Shown here in pieces: positions 8,821-18,676 of a DNA stretch of 64,000 nucleotides (the stretch's first letter is position 1; each line of letters begins with the position of its first letter). Source of the DNA: Calothrix sp. NIES-4105 (lineage in GTDB: Bacteria; Cyanobacteriota; Cyanobacteriia; Cyanobacteriales; Nostocaceae); assembly GCF_002368415.1 (NCBI RefSeq), contig NZ_AP018290.1, positions 620,001 to 684,000 on the forward strand, in the 5' to 3' direction. The notes under the pieces were generated by a model that saw only the letters and a program-made list of their open reading frames with translations, was not told where the DNA came from and made no database searches. A program made the position numbers and the translations under genes.

Positions 8821-11800
8821 TTACTTACGTCGTTCTTCGACGACATTTTGAACTGTGATGGGTGAATTTAAGTGTGGATAAGTTTTTTTGATTTGGAGTA
8901 AAATTTGTATTGCTGTCGCTTTATCTCCAACTGCCATAGTTAAGACTTGACGTTGGATTACTTCTGTGATAATTCTTGCTGCTTCTTGACTTTTTTGGGC
9001 TTCTGTTTCTAGAAAGTTTAAAATACGTTTCTTGGCGCCACGGTTACGGTTCACGCTAGACAGCACTGTATTAAAATATGGAACCAGCGCGCGTAGGTAT
9101 TGCGGGTTATTCGCAGCGTTGTCTAAATAATTCGTTACAAACATTTGCATATCGAGCGATGGATGTTCGCTAAACTTGAGTAAGTATTCTTGTAAATCGC
9201 TATCAGTATTGCTGCGAGTTAATAGTTCTCTCCCTAATTTCCTCGCTTCTTGATTAGTACTGTCACATATAGTAATCAATACATCAGGTGTAAATACACG
9301 CACGCTGAATTCTGTAGTAAATATTTTAAATCCAAAATCGCGCGTATCCTGCCATTTAGATTCAAGTATCTGTACTGCGTTTAATATTCCTTGAGTATTA
9401 TTACGGAAATTAGCTAGATTTTGTGAAAATAGCTGGCGCCCGACTTCCCGCACTGATAAAATTTCGTGGTTGGCAATTTTGATGATTTCGCTAGTTGTAA
9501 GTTCTTGGCTAAAGTATTCTAGGTTGGAGTTTACTATAAAGATAGCGAACTCTTGAACCATAGATAATTTTGCTTGCAGAATTTGTAATAGCAATTCTTT
9601 ATCTATGTGCGGTGCCCAATATTGAGGATTCTCTTGCAGTAAACTTAATATGTGACTATAAACGCTTGGATTTTTAGATAATGGTAGTAAAAGTTGAATA
9701 AACTCCGTTGCTGTATGCGGGGTAATATATGGATTACCTGGTTGCAAATAATGATTGAGTAAAGTTTCTCCTACTATTCTTGCTTCCTGTTTATCGCTGT
9801 CAGCAATTCTAATTATTAATTTTGGTGTCAACTCTTGTATATATAGTATAGAAGTAAATATTTCGGCGCCAAAACAGCGTGAGTCCTCCCAATCTGATTC
9901 TAACCATTTTACAGATGTTAACAATTCTTGCTCATTACTGCGTATATTATCAAAGATATTTAAGAATATTAGCTGTGCTACTTGGCGAACGGTAGTAAGA
10001 TTATGATTGGCAAGTGTAGTAACTTCGTTTGTACTTAATAGATGAGAAAAGCGTTCATATTCGACATTAAGTAATAAAACACCTAAGTCTTGTATATTTG
10101 TTGCTCTAGCTGACAACATCTTAAATACAGTTTCTTTGTTTATATCTTCTTTCCACCTTGATAAGTTGTCTCGTAGTAATGTTATTAAATAAGCGCAATT
10201 TTCTGTGTTTATTTGGTCGATTAATAAAAATATGCTATTCAATATTTCTTTGAAGTGACTATTGTCAATCTGGTTAAAGTATTGAGTTAATAATTCTAAG
10301 CTAAAGTTTTTAACTTCTATTCGCTTAATTTGACAAATTTTTATTATAACTGCTGGTGTAAAATGATTGATGCTTAGTTGATTCTTAAATATATTTAGTA
10401 CAAATTCTTGCGTATCTTCGTAGTGCGATTCTAGTAGTTTTACAGATTCTAGCATATCATCTTCATTCGATAAGCGAGCTAAAATTTTCAAAAATATTTC
10501 CTTAGCTTTTCCTCTAACCTCTTGCTCTGAATTTCTAAAAAGCTTAACAATATCTATTGTTGATAGATTTTCTGCTAACTTTTCTACATTAAATTTTGCT
10601 TCTAATGTCTTAAATACTGATTCACTAATCCAAGTTGATTGTAATAATTGTACTAATATATTTATTTGAATTGATTCTGATTTAAAACTATTTAAATTTT
10701 TAAAAAATAGATTTGATGCAATATTTTCAACAAACCAATGCTGATGATGAATAAGTACTGATACTTCATCTTTAGTTAGCTCATTAATCCAACTTATAAA
10801 ATTATTCTTTAAAAGTGAAGTGGCAAACATGAATACAGTATTTGATGTTGACGAAAGCATTTCAAAGACTGTTTTTTTATTAATATACTGTTGATAATCA
10901 CTTAAATTTTCTTCTAAAATACTTACTAAATATTTATGCAAGTTTTCATGATTTTCTTGAGTTAACAATACTTGACATAATTCTAAACTTAGCTGAACTC
11001 CATACTGAGGTTTGTTTGCAATTAAATCAGTAATCATTTGCTTGACTATATTACGAGTTTTTGGTGCCGATTTAATCGTTAAGTTTACAATTATTTGTAA
11101 TTCTTCCTGAACAAATTCACTTGCATATCTCAGTTGCAATTGAATAACGCTAAGTTTTACTAACTCAAGACTAAACTTTAATGTTGAATTGCTGTTACTA
11201 ATAAATTCATGTGTGTCTCTAATTTCATGGTTTAGCAGTACGAGCGAACCAAATTCTTTAATTTCAAGTATTGGATGAGTGAGCAAATTAATAACGACAT
11301 CTAAATCTAGCTTGTGCAACTGAATTTGGAAGTGTTGTAGTAAAATGTCTATAACACCTTGTGCTGCTTCTTTTTGATGGTTTGTAAATTCTAGTAATTT
11401 TGATATAATACTCTCAAAAATTATTTTGTTTATCTCTTCGTGAAACACATATACATTTAAAAGAGTTTGAATGAATTTTCTAGACAGGGTATATTTGCTA
11501 GTTGTTAAAGCTACTATGATAGCGATTTTGTTTTTGAGAGAGTCATCGAGGATAAAAAATGTTGTATCAGTACTTGGTAATACTCGGTTAGTTAGAAACA
11601 AAATTAATTTTTGATTTGGCTTATCTTGATTTAAACGCTGTAAAGCTAACTCAAATCCGAATACTGCAATAACTTGATACGTAGAATACACCAGTTCCAT
11701 TATAGTATTGATGTTGAGCGAAGCGCAAAAGTCTGTACAGTCACGTAAAATTTTAACTGCAAAGTGACGAACGAGATGAGATTTACTATTCATCAGTAAC

Positions 11801-13149
11801 TTTAGCAATGCTTCTGGATGCTGTTGCCAAAGTTCGGGAAATGCTTCTTCTCGTATATCGGATTCTACAAAGCTTGCTTTTATACCTTTACGTCGGCGCC
11901 AAGCTTTATAATTAAACTCATATCGGTTACTGTTTGTGTAGAGAATATGATTAAAAGCTAAATAGTCAGCATAAGCATCCCAAGGATATTTAACTTTTCG
12001 CTGATAATAATCCCATTTATCAAAACTTGAACGTATAACTGGAGGTTCGTCGCTGTCTGAATACTCTAACAAAACTGCTGTAGCCATTTTAATATAGTCG
12101 GCACCTCCAGTTTCACCGAGTGTTTTCAAAGTTCTCCATACTCTTCTTCGTAAATATTGCTGAGTTTGGTAACTATATACTAATATTGGTTCGTCTTGCT
12201 GTTGTTCATCGTTATATACACGCTGTTGTGTGACGAAACGTTTCTCCTCTTCTTCATTCCAATAGTCCGCTACTAAAGTATTATCGAAGTTACCTGGTGT
12301 GCGTTCAAAACGATAAGCGAGGTTAGCAAAGACTTCTGCATCACAACGATATTCGGCAATTTTGAAGATGCGACGAATGGAATGAAAGTAGTTCGGTTGA
12401 AACGGCGCCGTGCGTAATATATTTAGTAGTGCTGGTCGTATATGCTCGTCCTGTAGCTGGTAAACTTGATCAAGAACAGCAAAAAAGTAATAAGGATGTT
12501 CTGTATAAAGTTGCGTGAAGATTTCTGGTGAAGTTGTGCGCGCGAGAATTTGGGTTTGTTGAGGTAAGTTATCTATAATATTAGCTTTGAGATTAGCTAT
12601 TGTTTTTGCGTCTGCAATTTTTAGCAGTGCTTCAAATGTTATCCGCTCAACAAAGTCTGAGGAGTCTGAATGTAAACTAAGTAGTGTAGGGATAAATTCG
12701 GTTGAACCGCATAACCCTAGTGCCCATACTATACAATAATCTCTTAAAGACGTATCTGTACCAATTAGATTGATAAGTAACGGCGCCGCTTCTTTGATTC
12801 TAAGCTCTCCCGCGCGCCATATTGCTCTTTCTAATTTCCATTTACTCGGTTTATTATTGGCAAGACGGTTAAGAACTGCTTGTTTGCGTGCTTCTTGGGT
12901 TGAAGTACCACAGTCTGAAGTTAGAATGTATCCTTGTTGGGTTTTTTGTTGAATTACAGTGTTGAAGATTTGCTGTGCTTGTTCTAAGGGTAAGTCTTCT
13001 GTTGTTATTTCGCCGGAGTGTAGGTCTGTATCTTTGGCTATATAGTTAATTATATAAAGATTCTCATTTACCTGATACAAGTCAAGTTCGTAGATTTTGG
13101 TAGATGCTTTGTCATGGTAGTGCAGTGTTGCTTGCCTAATCAATGTCAT
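8821..13149 (-). CDS. Giant WGR-like domain/HEAT-repeat protein
   Basis: 1442 residues. Residues 1-75 resemble a WGR domain (YELDLYQVNENLYIINY, then LPLEQAQQIFNTVIQQKTQQGY), but the tryptophan-glycine-arginine core is not preserved. From about residue 85 the protein is alpha-helical HEAT/armadillo-like repeat, starting KPSKWKLERAIWRAGELRIKEAAPLLINL with repeating DxxxFG motifs towards the end. Proteins of this architecture often accompany MoxR/VWA systems in cyanobacteria, but neither partner is in this window. It is likely a cytoplasmic scaffold. Directly upstream is a degraded paralog (13221-14625), so the pair arose by tandem duplication. Confidence 0.75.
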   Translation of the reverse strand: MTLIRQATLHYHDKASTKIYELDLYQVNENLYIINYIAKDTDLHSGEITTEDLPLEQAQQIFNTVIQQKTQQGYILTSDCGTSTQEARKQAVLNRLANNKPSKWKLERAIWRAGELRIKEAAPLLINLIGTDTSLRDYCIVWALGLCGSTEFIPTLLSLHSDSSDFVERITFEALLKIADAKTIANLKANIIDNLPQQTQILARTTSPEIFTQLYTEHPYYFFAVLDQVYQLQDEHIRPALLNILRTAPFQPNYFHSIRRIFKIAEYRCDAEVFANLAYRFERTPGNFDNTLVADYWNEEEEKRFVTQQRVYNDEQQQDEPILVYSYQTQQYLRRRVWRTLKTLGETGGADYIKMATAVLLEYSDSDEPPVIRSSFDKWDYYQRKVKYPWDAYADYLAFNHILYTNSNRYEFNYKAWRRRKGIKASFVESDIREEAFPELWQQHPEALLKLLMNSKSHLVRHFAVKILRDCTDFCASLNINTIMELVYSTYQVIAVFGFELALQRLNQDKPNQKLILFLTNRVLPSTDTTFFILDDSLKNKIAIIVALTTSKYTLSRKFIQTLLNVYVFHEEINKIIFESIISKLLEFTNHQKEAAQGVIDILLQHFQIQLHKLDLDVVINLLTHPILEIKEFGSLVLLNHEIRDTHEFISNSNSTLKFSLELVKLSVIQLQLRYASEFVQEELQIIVNLTIKSAPKTRNIVKQMITDLIANKPQYGVQLSLELCQVLLTQENHENLHKYLVSILEENLSDYQQYINKKTVFEMLSSTSNTVFMFATSLLKNNFISWINELTKDEVSVLIHHQHWFVENIASNLFFKNLNSFKSESIQINILVQLLQSTWISESVFKTLEAKFNVEKLAENLSTIDIVKLFRNSEQEVRGKAKEIFLKILARLSNEDDMLESVKLLESHYEDTQEFVLNIFKNQLSINHFTPAVIIKICQIKRIEVKNFSLELLTQYFNQIDNSHFKEILNSIFLLIDQINTENCAYLITLLRDNLSRWKEDINKETVFKMLSARATNIQDLGVLLLNVEYERFSHLLSTNEVTTLANHNLTTVRQVAQLIFLNIFDNIRSNEQELLTSVKWLESDWEDSRCFGAEIFTSILYIQELTPKLIIRIADSDKQEARIVGETLLNHYLQPGNPYITPHTATEFIQLLLPLSKNPSVYSHILSLLQENPQYWAPHIDKELLLQILQAKLSMVQEFAIFIVNSNLEYFSQELTTSEIIKIANHEILSVREVGRQLFSQNLANFRNNTQGILNAVQILESKWQDTRDFGFKIFTTEFSVRVFTPDVLITICDSTNQEARKLGRELLTRSNTDSDLQEYLLKFSEHPSLDMQMFVTNYLDNAANNPQYLRALVPYFNTVLSSVNRNRGAKKRILNFLETEAQKSQEAARIITEVIQRQVLTMAVGDKATAIQILLQIKKTYPHLNSPITVQNVVEERRK

Positions 13150-13220
13150 ATAAACTTAGATAAAGTCAGATATTAAACTATATATTGGCTCATTTTTTTC
13201 AAAGTTGGTATATATAATCG

Positions 13221-14625
13221 CTATCTTATGCTTTTTCGACGTTCCTCTATGACATCTTGAACGAGAATAGGTACTTGTAGGTGCGGGTAAGCTTTCTTGA
13301 TTTTCAACATGATTTGTATAGCTATTGCTTTGTCTGCTGTCACCATTGTTGCTGATTGACGTTTCATTATTTCTATGATAATGATTGCTGCTTCTTCACT
13401 TTTTTGCGCTTGTTTTTCTAGAAAGTTGAAGATACGTTTTCTGGCGCCACTTCTACAATTAACGCTGGATAACACAGTGATAAAATATGGAACTAACGCG
13501 CGCAGGTGTTGTGGGTTAGTTATCCGGTCTAAATAATTCGTAACAAACATTTGCATATCGCTAGATGGATGTTCGCTAAACCTGAAGAGGTATTCTTCTA
13601 AGTTGGCGCCAGCTTTTTGAATTAAACTGGTATCGATAGCTGTTGGTGTAAAGGATGTGGTTAAAGGTTAAATAGTCAGCGTAAGCATCCCAGAAATGTT
13701 TGACTTCTCGCTGATAGTAATCCTCTTTATTGAAACTTGAGCGTCTAACTGGTGGTGTATCAGTGTCTGAATACTCTAATAAAACTGCTGTTGCCATTTT
13801 AATATAGTCGGCGCCTCCAATTTCACCAAGTACTTTCAAAGTTCGCCATACTCTTCTTCGTAAATATTGTTGTGTTTGATAACTATATACGAATGATGGT
13901 TCGTCTTGCTGTAGTTCGTCGTTATATACACGTCGTTTATCTGCTAAATGTTTGCCTTGTTCTTCATTCCATGAGTATGCTGGTAAGCTGTTGTCGAAGT
14001 TCCCTGGTGTACGTTCAAAACGATAAGCGAGGATAGCAAATACTTCTGCATCACAACGGTATTCGGCAATTTTGAAGATGCGACGGATAGGACGAAAGTA
14101 GTTTGGTTGAAACGGCGCCGTGCGTAATATATTTAGTAGTGCTGGTCGTATATATTCGTTATCAAGTTGGTAAAGCTGATCAAAAGCCGCAAATAGATAA
14201 TAAGGATGTTCTATAGAAAACTGTGTGAAGATTTTTGATGAAGTTGTACGCGCGATTATTTGGGTTTGTTTAGGTAAATTATCTATAATTTCAAGTTTGA
14301 GATAGGTTATTGTTTGTGTGTCTGCAAGTTTTAGTAGTGCTTCAAATGTAATTCGTTTGACAAATTCTGGTGAGTCTGAGTTATATAAGTTAAGCAGTGT
14401 AGGGACAGTTTCTCTGGAACCGCATAAACCTAATGCCCATGCTATACAATAATCCCTTAAAGCCGTGTCTGTATTAATTAAGTTGATTAGTAATGGCGCC
14501 GCTTCTTTAATTCTAAGTTCTCCCGCGCGCCATATTGCTCTTTCAAGTTTCCATTTACTTGGTTTGTTGTTCGCAAGACGTTGTAGGATAGCTTGTTTTT
14601 GGGGTTGTAGCAAAGAAGTGTTCAT
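13221..14625 (-). pseudogene. Collapsed tandem paralog of the HEAT-repeat gene
   Basis: The first 349 codons (14625 down to 13576) match residues about 70-420 of the neighbour, beginning after its WGR-like domain. The frame then ends at LRRIPLQV. The other frame continues as ANLEEYLFRFSEHPSSDMQM and matches the last about 130 residues (13221 to about 13605). About 900 codons are therefore missing, and the fusion is out of frame. The join is at AAAGCTGGCGCC; the intact copy has AAAGCTTGGCGCC at the corresponding left position. Two fragments could still be translated: the 349-residue protein and a 111-residue one from ATG 13556. Confidence 0.75.
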
Positions 14626-14737
14626 AGCAAGTTATGTGAAAAGTCTATTTTGGCTTATGTTTAAGCAAAATAGATAAACTTATGGACAAACCCGACGCAT
14701 AAAAACACGTTATTTGGAAATTGTAGGTGTTTCTAAA

Positions 14738-14767
14738 ATTCCCAACAAATAAAACGAAGTCGGGAAT
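14738..14767 (-). terminator. Terminator-like hairpin (TTCCCGACTT family) after the MFS gene
   Basis: ATTCCC and GGGAAT form the stem with a CGAAGT-containing loop, followed on the minus strand by TTTTAG. It lies 34 bases after the transporter stop codon. Confidence 0.6.
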
Positions 14768-14800
14768 GCGAATGTCTACACTAGAGTGCTGTTACGCACC

Positions 14801-16069
14801 CTACTTGTATTCTTCTAAGGCGCCTAAATTCCGTATTTGAGGCCAAATTGTTGCTACTGCAATTACTACTAATATTGTTCCCACTCCCCCAGCGACGACG
14901 GATACTACTGGACCTAGAAATGCAGCAGCTAAACCGGATTCAAAACCTCCTAATTCATTTGATGCGCTGATAAATACGCTGTTTATTGCGGCGACTCTGC
15001 CACGTAAATTGTCGGGTGTGCGAATTTGAACTAAGGTATGACGAATTACTACGCTGATGCTATCTAAGGCGCCAGCTAATAAAAGCATTAGTAATGACAA
15101 CCAGTATGAACGCGATAAGCCAAATATAATTGTTACTACTCCAAATCCAACTACTGACCACAATAATGCTTGTCCTGCTTTGCGTAATGGTGGTAAATGT
15201 GCCAGTGTTACTGCCATAATTAAGGCGCCTATTGATGATGCAGCTTGTAAACATCCTAGTTCAAATGGTCCTACGCGCAATATATCTTTGGCAAAGATGG
15301 GTAGTAATGCTACTGCACCTCCTAGTAGTACAGCGAACATATCTAAAGATATTGCTGCTAATATTAGCTGATTTTCCCAAACAAATTTGGCGCCAGATAT
15401 TAATGCTTTAATGGACATTCGTTCTGTAGAACGGGCAAATGCTGGCTCTTTTATGATTGCAGTTGAGAAAAAACATAGTAATCCTGCAATTGCTGCCATG
15501 ATATACACACCTGTGGCACCTTTCATTACTGCAATTGCCATTCCTCCTAAAGCTGGCCCGACTACTGAAGCAAGCTGGAAGCTACTACTGTTCCAAGTTG
15601 CGGCATTGGTAAAAGCGGTTACTGGTATTAGTTGAAACAATAACGCATCACTTGCTGGTTTGAGAAATGCTCTGGCAATCCCAGTTAAAATTAGGATGCC
15701 GTAAATTAATATTATTGCGTTTTGTATATGGGTATAAGAAATTGCTGCTAAACCCAAGGAACATAAAGCTAGCACTCCTACTGAAATTAACCATATTGGT
15801 TTGCGACGAAAACTATCTGCTGTGTGACCAGCTATTAAAGTTAGTAAAATCATCGGTGTAACTTGCGCTAGTCCAATACCTCCTAGTACTAAAGCTGAAC
15901 CAGTACGCTCGTACAATTCCCAACCTAGGGCAACGGTCTGCATTTGGGCGCCGATAAATAAAAGTGTTCGTCCAATCATAAACAATCTATAATCACGATA
16001 CCTCAAAGCTGCGAAAGCATCGTGTTTAGCTTCAGGGCGCCTGTTTAACTTTTGATTGTGGGAAGGCAT
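14801..16069 (-). CDS. MFS exporter (MFS_3/EntS-like)
   Basis: 422 residues with about twelve membrane segments. The N-terminus has ALRYRDYRLFMIGRTLLFIG and the loop GHTADSFRRKP, matching the conserved GxxaDrxxRR motif after helix 2. Members of this branch export siderophores, drugs or metabolites, but the substrate is not visible. It is transcribed in the same direction as the ABC-MarR operon, 167 bases downstream, and has its own operator-like palindrome at 16081-16107. That suggests repression by the neighbouring MarR protein and a joint role in efflux. Confidence 0.85.
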   Translation of the reverse strand: MPSHNQKLNRRPEAKHDAFAALRYRDYRLFMIGRTLLFIGAQMQTVALGWELYERTGSALVLGGIGLAQVTPMILLTLIAGHTADSFRRKPIWLISVGVLALCSLGLAAISYTHIQNAIILIYGILILTGIARAFLKPASDALLFQLIPVTAFTNAATWNSSSFQLASVVGPALGGMAIAVMKGATGVYIMAAIAGLLCFFSTAIIKEPAFARSTERMSIKALISGAKFVWENQLILAAISLDMFAVLLGGAVALLPIFAKDILRVGPFELGCLQAASSIGALIMAVTLAHLPPLRKAGQALLWSVVGFGVVTIIFGLSRSYWLSLLMLLLAGALDSISVVIRHTLVQIRTPDNLRGRVAAINSVFISASNELGGFESGLAAAFLGPVVSVVAGGVGTILVVIAVATIWPQIRNLGALEEYK

Positions 16070-16080
16070 ATTTAATTAGT

Positions 16081-16107
16081 CTAATATTTAGTAATTCTAA
16101 ATATTAG
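16081..16107. promoter_or_regulatory. Perfect palindrome in the MFS promoter, candidate MarR operator
   Basis: CTAATATTTAG, five spacer bases, then CTAAATATTAG: an 11-bp perfect inverted repeat 12 bases upstream of the MFS start. The right half with its following GTG recurs at 18376-18390 in front of the ABC operon. Confidence 0.65.
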
Positions 16108-16157
16108 TGTGCCATATATTGTAACTTCAGTGACAAGAATAATGGTTTTTAATCATT

Positions 16158-16205
16158 GTAGAGACGCGATTAATACCTGCGGTACACTGCGTGAACGCGT
16201 CTGTA
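16158..16205. repeat. GTAGAGACGCGA hairpin repeat
   Basis: GTAGAGACGCGATT and AACGCGTCTGTAC bracket a CTGCGGTACACTGCGTG core. It lies between the MarR and MFS genes and may separate their transcripts. Confidence 0.5.
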
Positions 16206-16235
16206 CGTGGGTATAATTTTTGACAAAATGCTATA

Positions 16236-16697
16236 TTAAGGCGCCTTTTTAACTTCAGATTTCTCGAAGACACTTTTCAGTAAAGTTAAACCTTGTTCAA
16301 TTTGTTTTATTTCTTCTTTAGTTAAATCTTGTAATAAGTCGGAAATATGCGCGCGCGTTTGTGACTGGGTTTGTTCAAAATGCTGTTTACCCTCGTTTGT
16401 TATATTTAACACTACTCGGCGCCGTTCTTGAGGATGGTCGGCACGAATCACAAATTCACGCTGCACTAGTCGCTCAATGGTAGTGGAGGCTGTAGCACAA
16501 GTTACACCGAGATGTTCTGCAAGTTGAGATAATGAGGCTCCTGGGTTACGTTTGAGGAATGCGAGTGTTCGCAGTTGCGGTATGGATAGCGACGCAGCAC
16601 TATTTTCTCGCATATCAGCCCGGATAAACCGCATTAGTAATGGAACTGTGTCCATCACAGAAGCAGCACATTTTTGAGAAGGTTTATCCGAACTCAT
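16236..16697 (-). CDS. MarR-family transcriptional regulator
   Basis: 154 residues from ATG 16697, which has AAAGGAGAA nine bases upstream; an earlier in-frame codon at 16742 lies inside the permease gene and has no such site. The winged helix runs from LSIPQLRTLAFLKRNPG through LSQLAEHLGVTCATASTTIE (recognition helix) to the wing HPQERRRVVLNITNEG. MarR proteins are usually ligand-released repressors of efflux genes. It is the last gene of an operon with the two ABC genes (13-base gap). The shared palindromes upstream of both transcription units are its likely sites. Confidence 0.85.
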   Translation of the reverse strand: MSSDKPSQKCAASVMDTVPLLMRFIRADMRENSAASLSIPQLRTLAFLKRNPGASLSQLAEHLGVTCATASTTIERLVQREFVIRADHPQERRRVVLNITNEGKQHFEQTQSQTRAHISDLLQDLTKEEIKQIEQGLTLLKSVFEKSEVKKAP

Positions 16698-16710
16698 TTG
16701 TTCTCCTTTG

Positions 16711-17538
16711 TTACATGGCGACTCTTGGATAAAGGCGCCCACAAATATATGTTAAACCTATCAATGTTAACAGGAGAATCGAAAAGTCCCAAGCGTAACT
16801 GTAAAGGCTTGCACTATTGACAAGCATAGCACCACGCAAAGCATCAACCTGGTAAGTTAAAGGATTTAGGTGGGATATCCATTGTAACCACTGTGGCATT
16901 AGAGAGATAGGGTAAATTGCGTTACTGGCAAAAAATAATGGCATCGTGATTAACTGCCCAATACCCGTCATTCGTTCGCGCGTTCTAACTAAGCAACCAA
17001 TAATTAACGAAAATGTACAAAAACAACCCGCTCCCAATAGTACTATTACTAGTACTTTGAGGAAAGCTATCGGGTTGAGATTAAGCTTTACACCAAGCAA
17101 AAATGCTAATCCATATATAATAAATACCTGAGATAAACATCGCACACCGCAAGCTACAGCTTTACCTAGCACCATTGCTACTCTGGGAGTGGGAGTAGCT
17201 AACAATTTATGTACAACTCCTAAATCTCGTTCCCAAATTAATGCCATCCCTCCTGTAAATATTGCTACAAACAATACGCTTTGAGCGAGAATACCAGGCG
17301 CCATAAAGTCTAGGTAAGATACGTTTCCTGTAGGGATAGCGCGCGTTCTAGTAAAAACTTGTCCAAAAATAAGTAGCCATAAAGCAGGTTGGACGCTTCT
17401 AACAACTACGTCAGTTGGGTCATGACGAAGTTTACGCACTTCTAACTCAGCAATAACCAGGGTTTTGTTAATTAAGTTGCTAATTGCAGAGATATTAACC
17501 CAACCTTTGAGCGGTACGTCTATTTCTTGCGGTTTCAC
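16711..17538 (-). CDS. ABC-2 type exporter permease (DrrB-like)
   Basis: 275 residues with six hydrophobic segments and the ABC-2 signature region (DFMAPGILAQSVLFVAIFTG, then RERMTGIGQLITMPLFFASN and YPISLMPQWLQWISHLNPLT). The GTG start has GGAG nine bases upstream. The first 44 bases overlap the ATPase gene, so the two are translationally coupled. With the ATPase it would form a multidrug or antibiotic-type exporter in the cytoplasmic membrane. Confidence 0.9.
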   Translation of the reverse strand: MKPQEIDVPLKGWVNISAISNLINKTLVIAELEVRKLRHDPTDVVVRSVQPALWLLIFGQVFTRTRAIPTGNVSYLDFMAPGILAQSVLFVAIFTGGMALIWERDLGVVHKLLATPTPRVAMVLGKAVACGVRCLSQVFIIYGLAFLLGVKLNLNPIAFLKVLVIVLLGAGCFCTFSLIIGCLVRTRERMTGIGQLITMPLFFASNAIYPISLMPQWLQWISHLNPLTYQVDALRGAMLVNSASLYSYAWDFSILLLTLIGLTYICGRLYPRVAM

Positions 17539-18346
17539 GGTAGCTGACTCCTGATATTAATTGATCCCCGGTGTAATGAATAAACACATCATCCAAAGTA
17601 GCGTTGTCTTTATTTAAAGAAGCTTTCAAATCAATAGGCGCCCCAGTCACAATGACTTTACCTTGATTCATAATTGCAACTCGGTGACACACGTTATCAG
17701 CTTCTTCTAAAAAATGCGTAGTCAAAAATATAGTCGTACCAAACTCTTCACGTAACTGCTGTACAAGCTGCCAAACTGCTGTACGTGCGATAGGGTCAAG
17801 TCCTACTGTTGGTTCATCAAGAAACAAAATTTGTGGTTGATGCAATATAGATTGTGCTATTTCTAATTTGCGAATCATTCCACCCGAATAAGCACGTACC
17901 AAACGGTGTTGCACATCCTGCAAACCCATAAAAGCTAAAACATCTTGAATACATCGCTCTCGACGCTTAGAGGGTATGTTATACAGCTTGGCAAAAATTA
18001 ACAGATTTTCATAACCTGTTAGACTTCCATCTGCCGACAGTGCTTGTGGTACATAACCAATGCACCTTCTGACGTTTTCAGGTTGATGCGTTACGTCATA
18101 CCCCGCCAAAGTTGCTCTGCCATCACTTGGTGGTAGTAACGTTGTGAGCATTTTAATAACGGTACTCTTGCCTGCACCATTTGGTCCAAGTAAACCAAAT
18201 ACCTCACCCTGTTTTACTGATATATCCAAATGGTCTACAGCTATGAACTTGTCGAAGCGGCGCCTTAACCCGTGTGTTTCTAAGACAATGTTATCTGCAA
18301 ACCCTGGTGGCGCCGAGTAATGCTCAATTTCTTTCCGTCTAGTCAC
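17495..18346 (-). CDS. ABC exporter ATPase (DrrA-like)
   Basis: 283 residues. The Walker A is GPNGAGKST (about residues 54-62), the Q-loop region is IGYVPQ, the signature is YSGGM in place of LSGGQ, Walker B is ILFLDEPTVGLDP, and the H-loop is TTH. The C-terminal tail with NATLDDVFIHYTG is typical of the daunorubicin-resistance type. The start is probably GTG 18346, although no ribosome site is evident. First gene of the ATPase-permease-MarR operon, with an operator-like motif just upstream. Confidence 0.9.
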   Translation of the reverse strand: MTRRKEIEHYSAPPGFADNIVLETHGLRRRFDKFIAVDHLDISVKQGEVFGLLGPNGAGKSTVIKMLTTLLPPSDGRATLAGYDVTHQPENVRRCIGYVPQALSADGSLTGYENLLIFAKLYNIPSKRRERCIQDVLAFMGLQDVQHRLVRAYSGGMIRKLEIAQSILHQPQILFLDEPTVGLDPIARTAVWQLVQQLREEFGTTIFLTTHFLEEADNVCHRVAIMNQGKVIVTGAPIDLKASLNKDNATLDDVFIHYTGDQLISGVSYRETARNRRTAQRLG

Positions 18347-18375
18347 TTTGTTTGCATCCCTAACAATTAGACTGC

Positions 18376-18390
18376 CTAAATATTAGTGTA
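18376..18390. promoter_or_regulatory. Candidate MarR operator in front of the ABC operon
   Basis: CTAAATATTAGTGTA matches the right half-site plus flank of the palindrome in the MFS promoter. The left half is degenerate (CAATTAGAC). Confidence 0.55.
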
Positions 18391-18676
18391 ATATAGATTA
18401 CAAAGTCAAGAGCTTACGCTTGCTTTTTAGCTTGGTGATTTGGCTCACGCTGATTAAATCAGACTTTTGATTCATGTATGGCACAAGCGTAGCTTCTAAA
18501 ATTAAATTAGATTTGAGTAGGTTGGTGTTAAAAAACACAACTATGTTTAGTTTTGTAACTAAGCTTAAATTTAAGTTAAATTAGGTTTTCACTTTGTTAC
18601 ATTATGAGTGTTTATTTCGATTCACCTACTTAAACTTTAATTAAAAACTTTGAAATACAAGTAGGTTTATAAAACT
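18391..18676. other. Divergent promoter region
   Basis: AT-rich DNA between the ABC operon and the secreted repeat protein. A small inverted repeat, TTGGTGTT-AAAAA-AACACAA (about 18522-18542), may be an operator or a weak terminator. No gene is visible. Confidence 0.4.
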
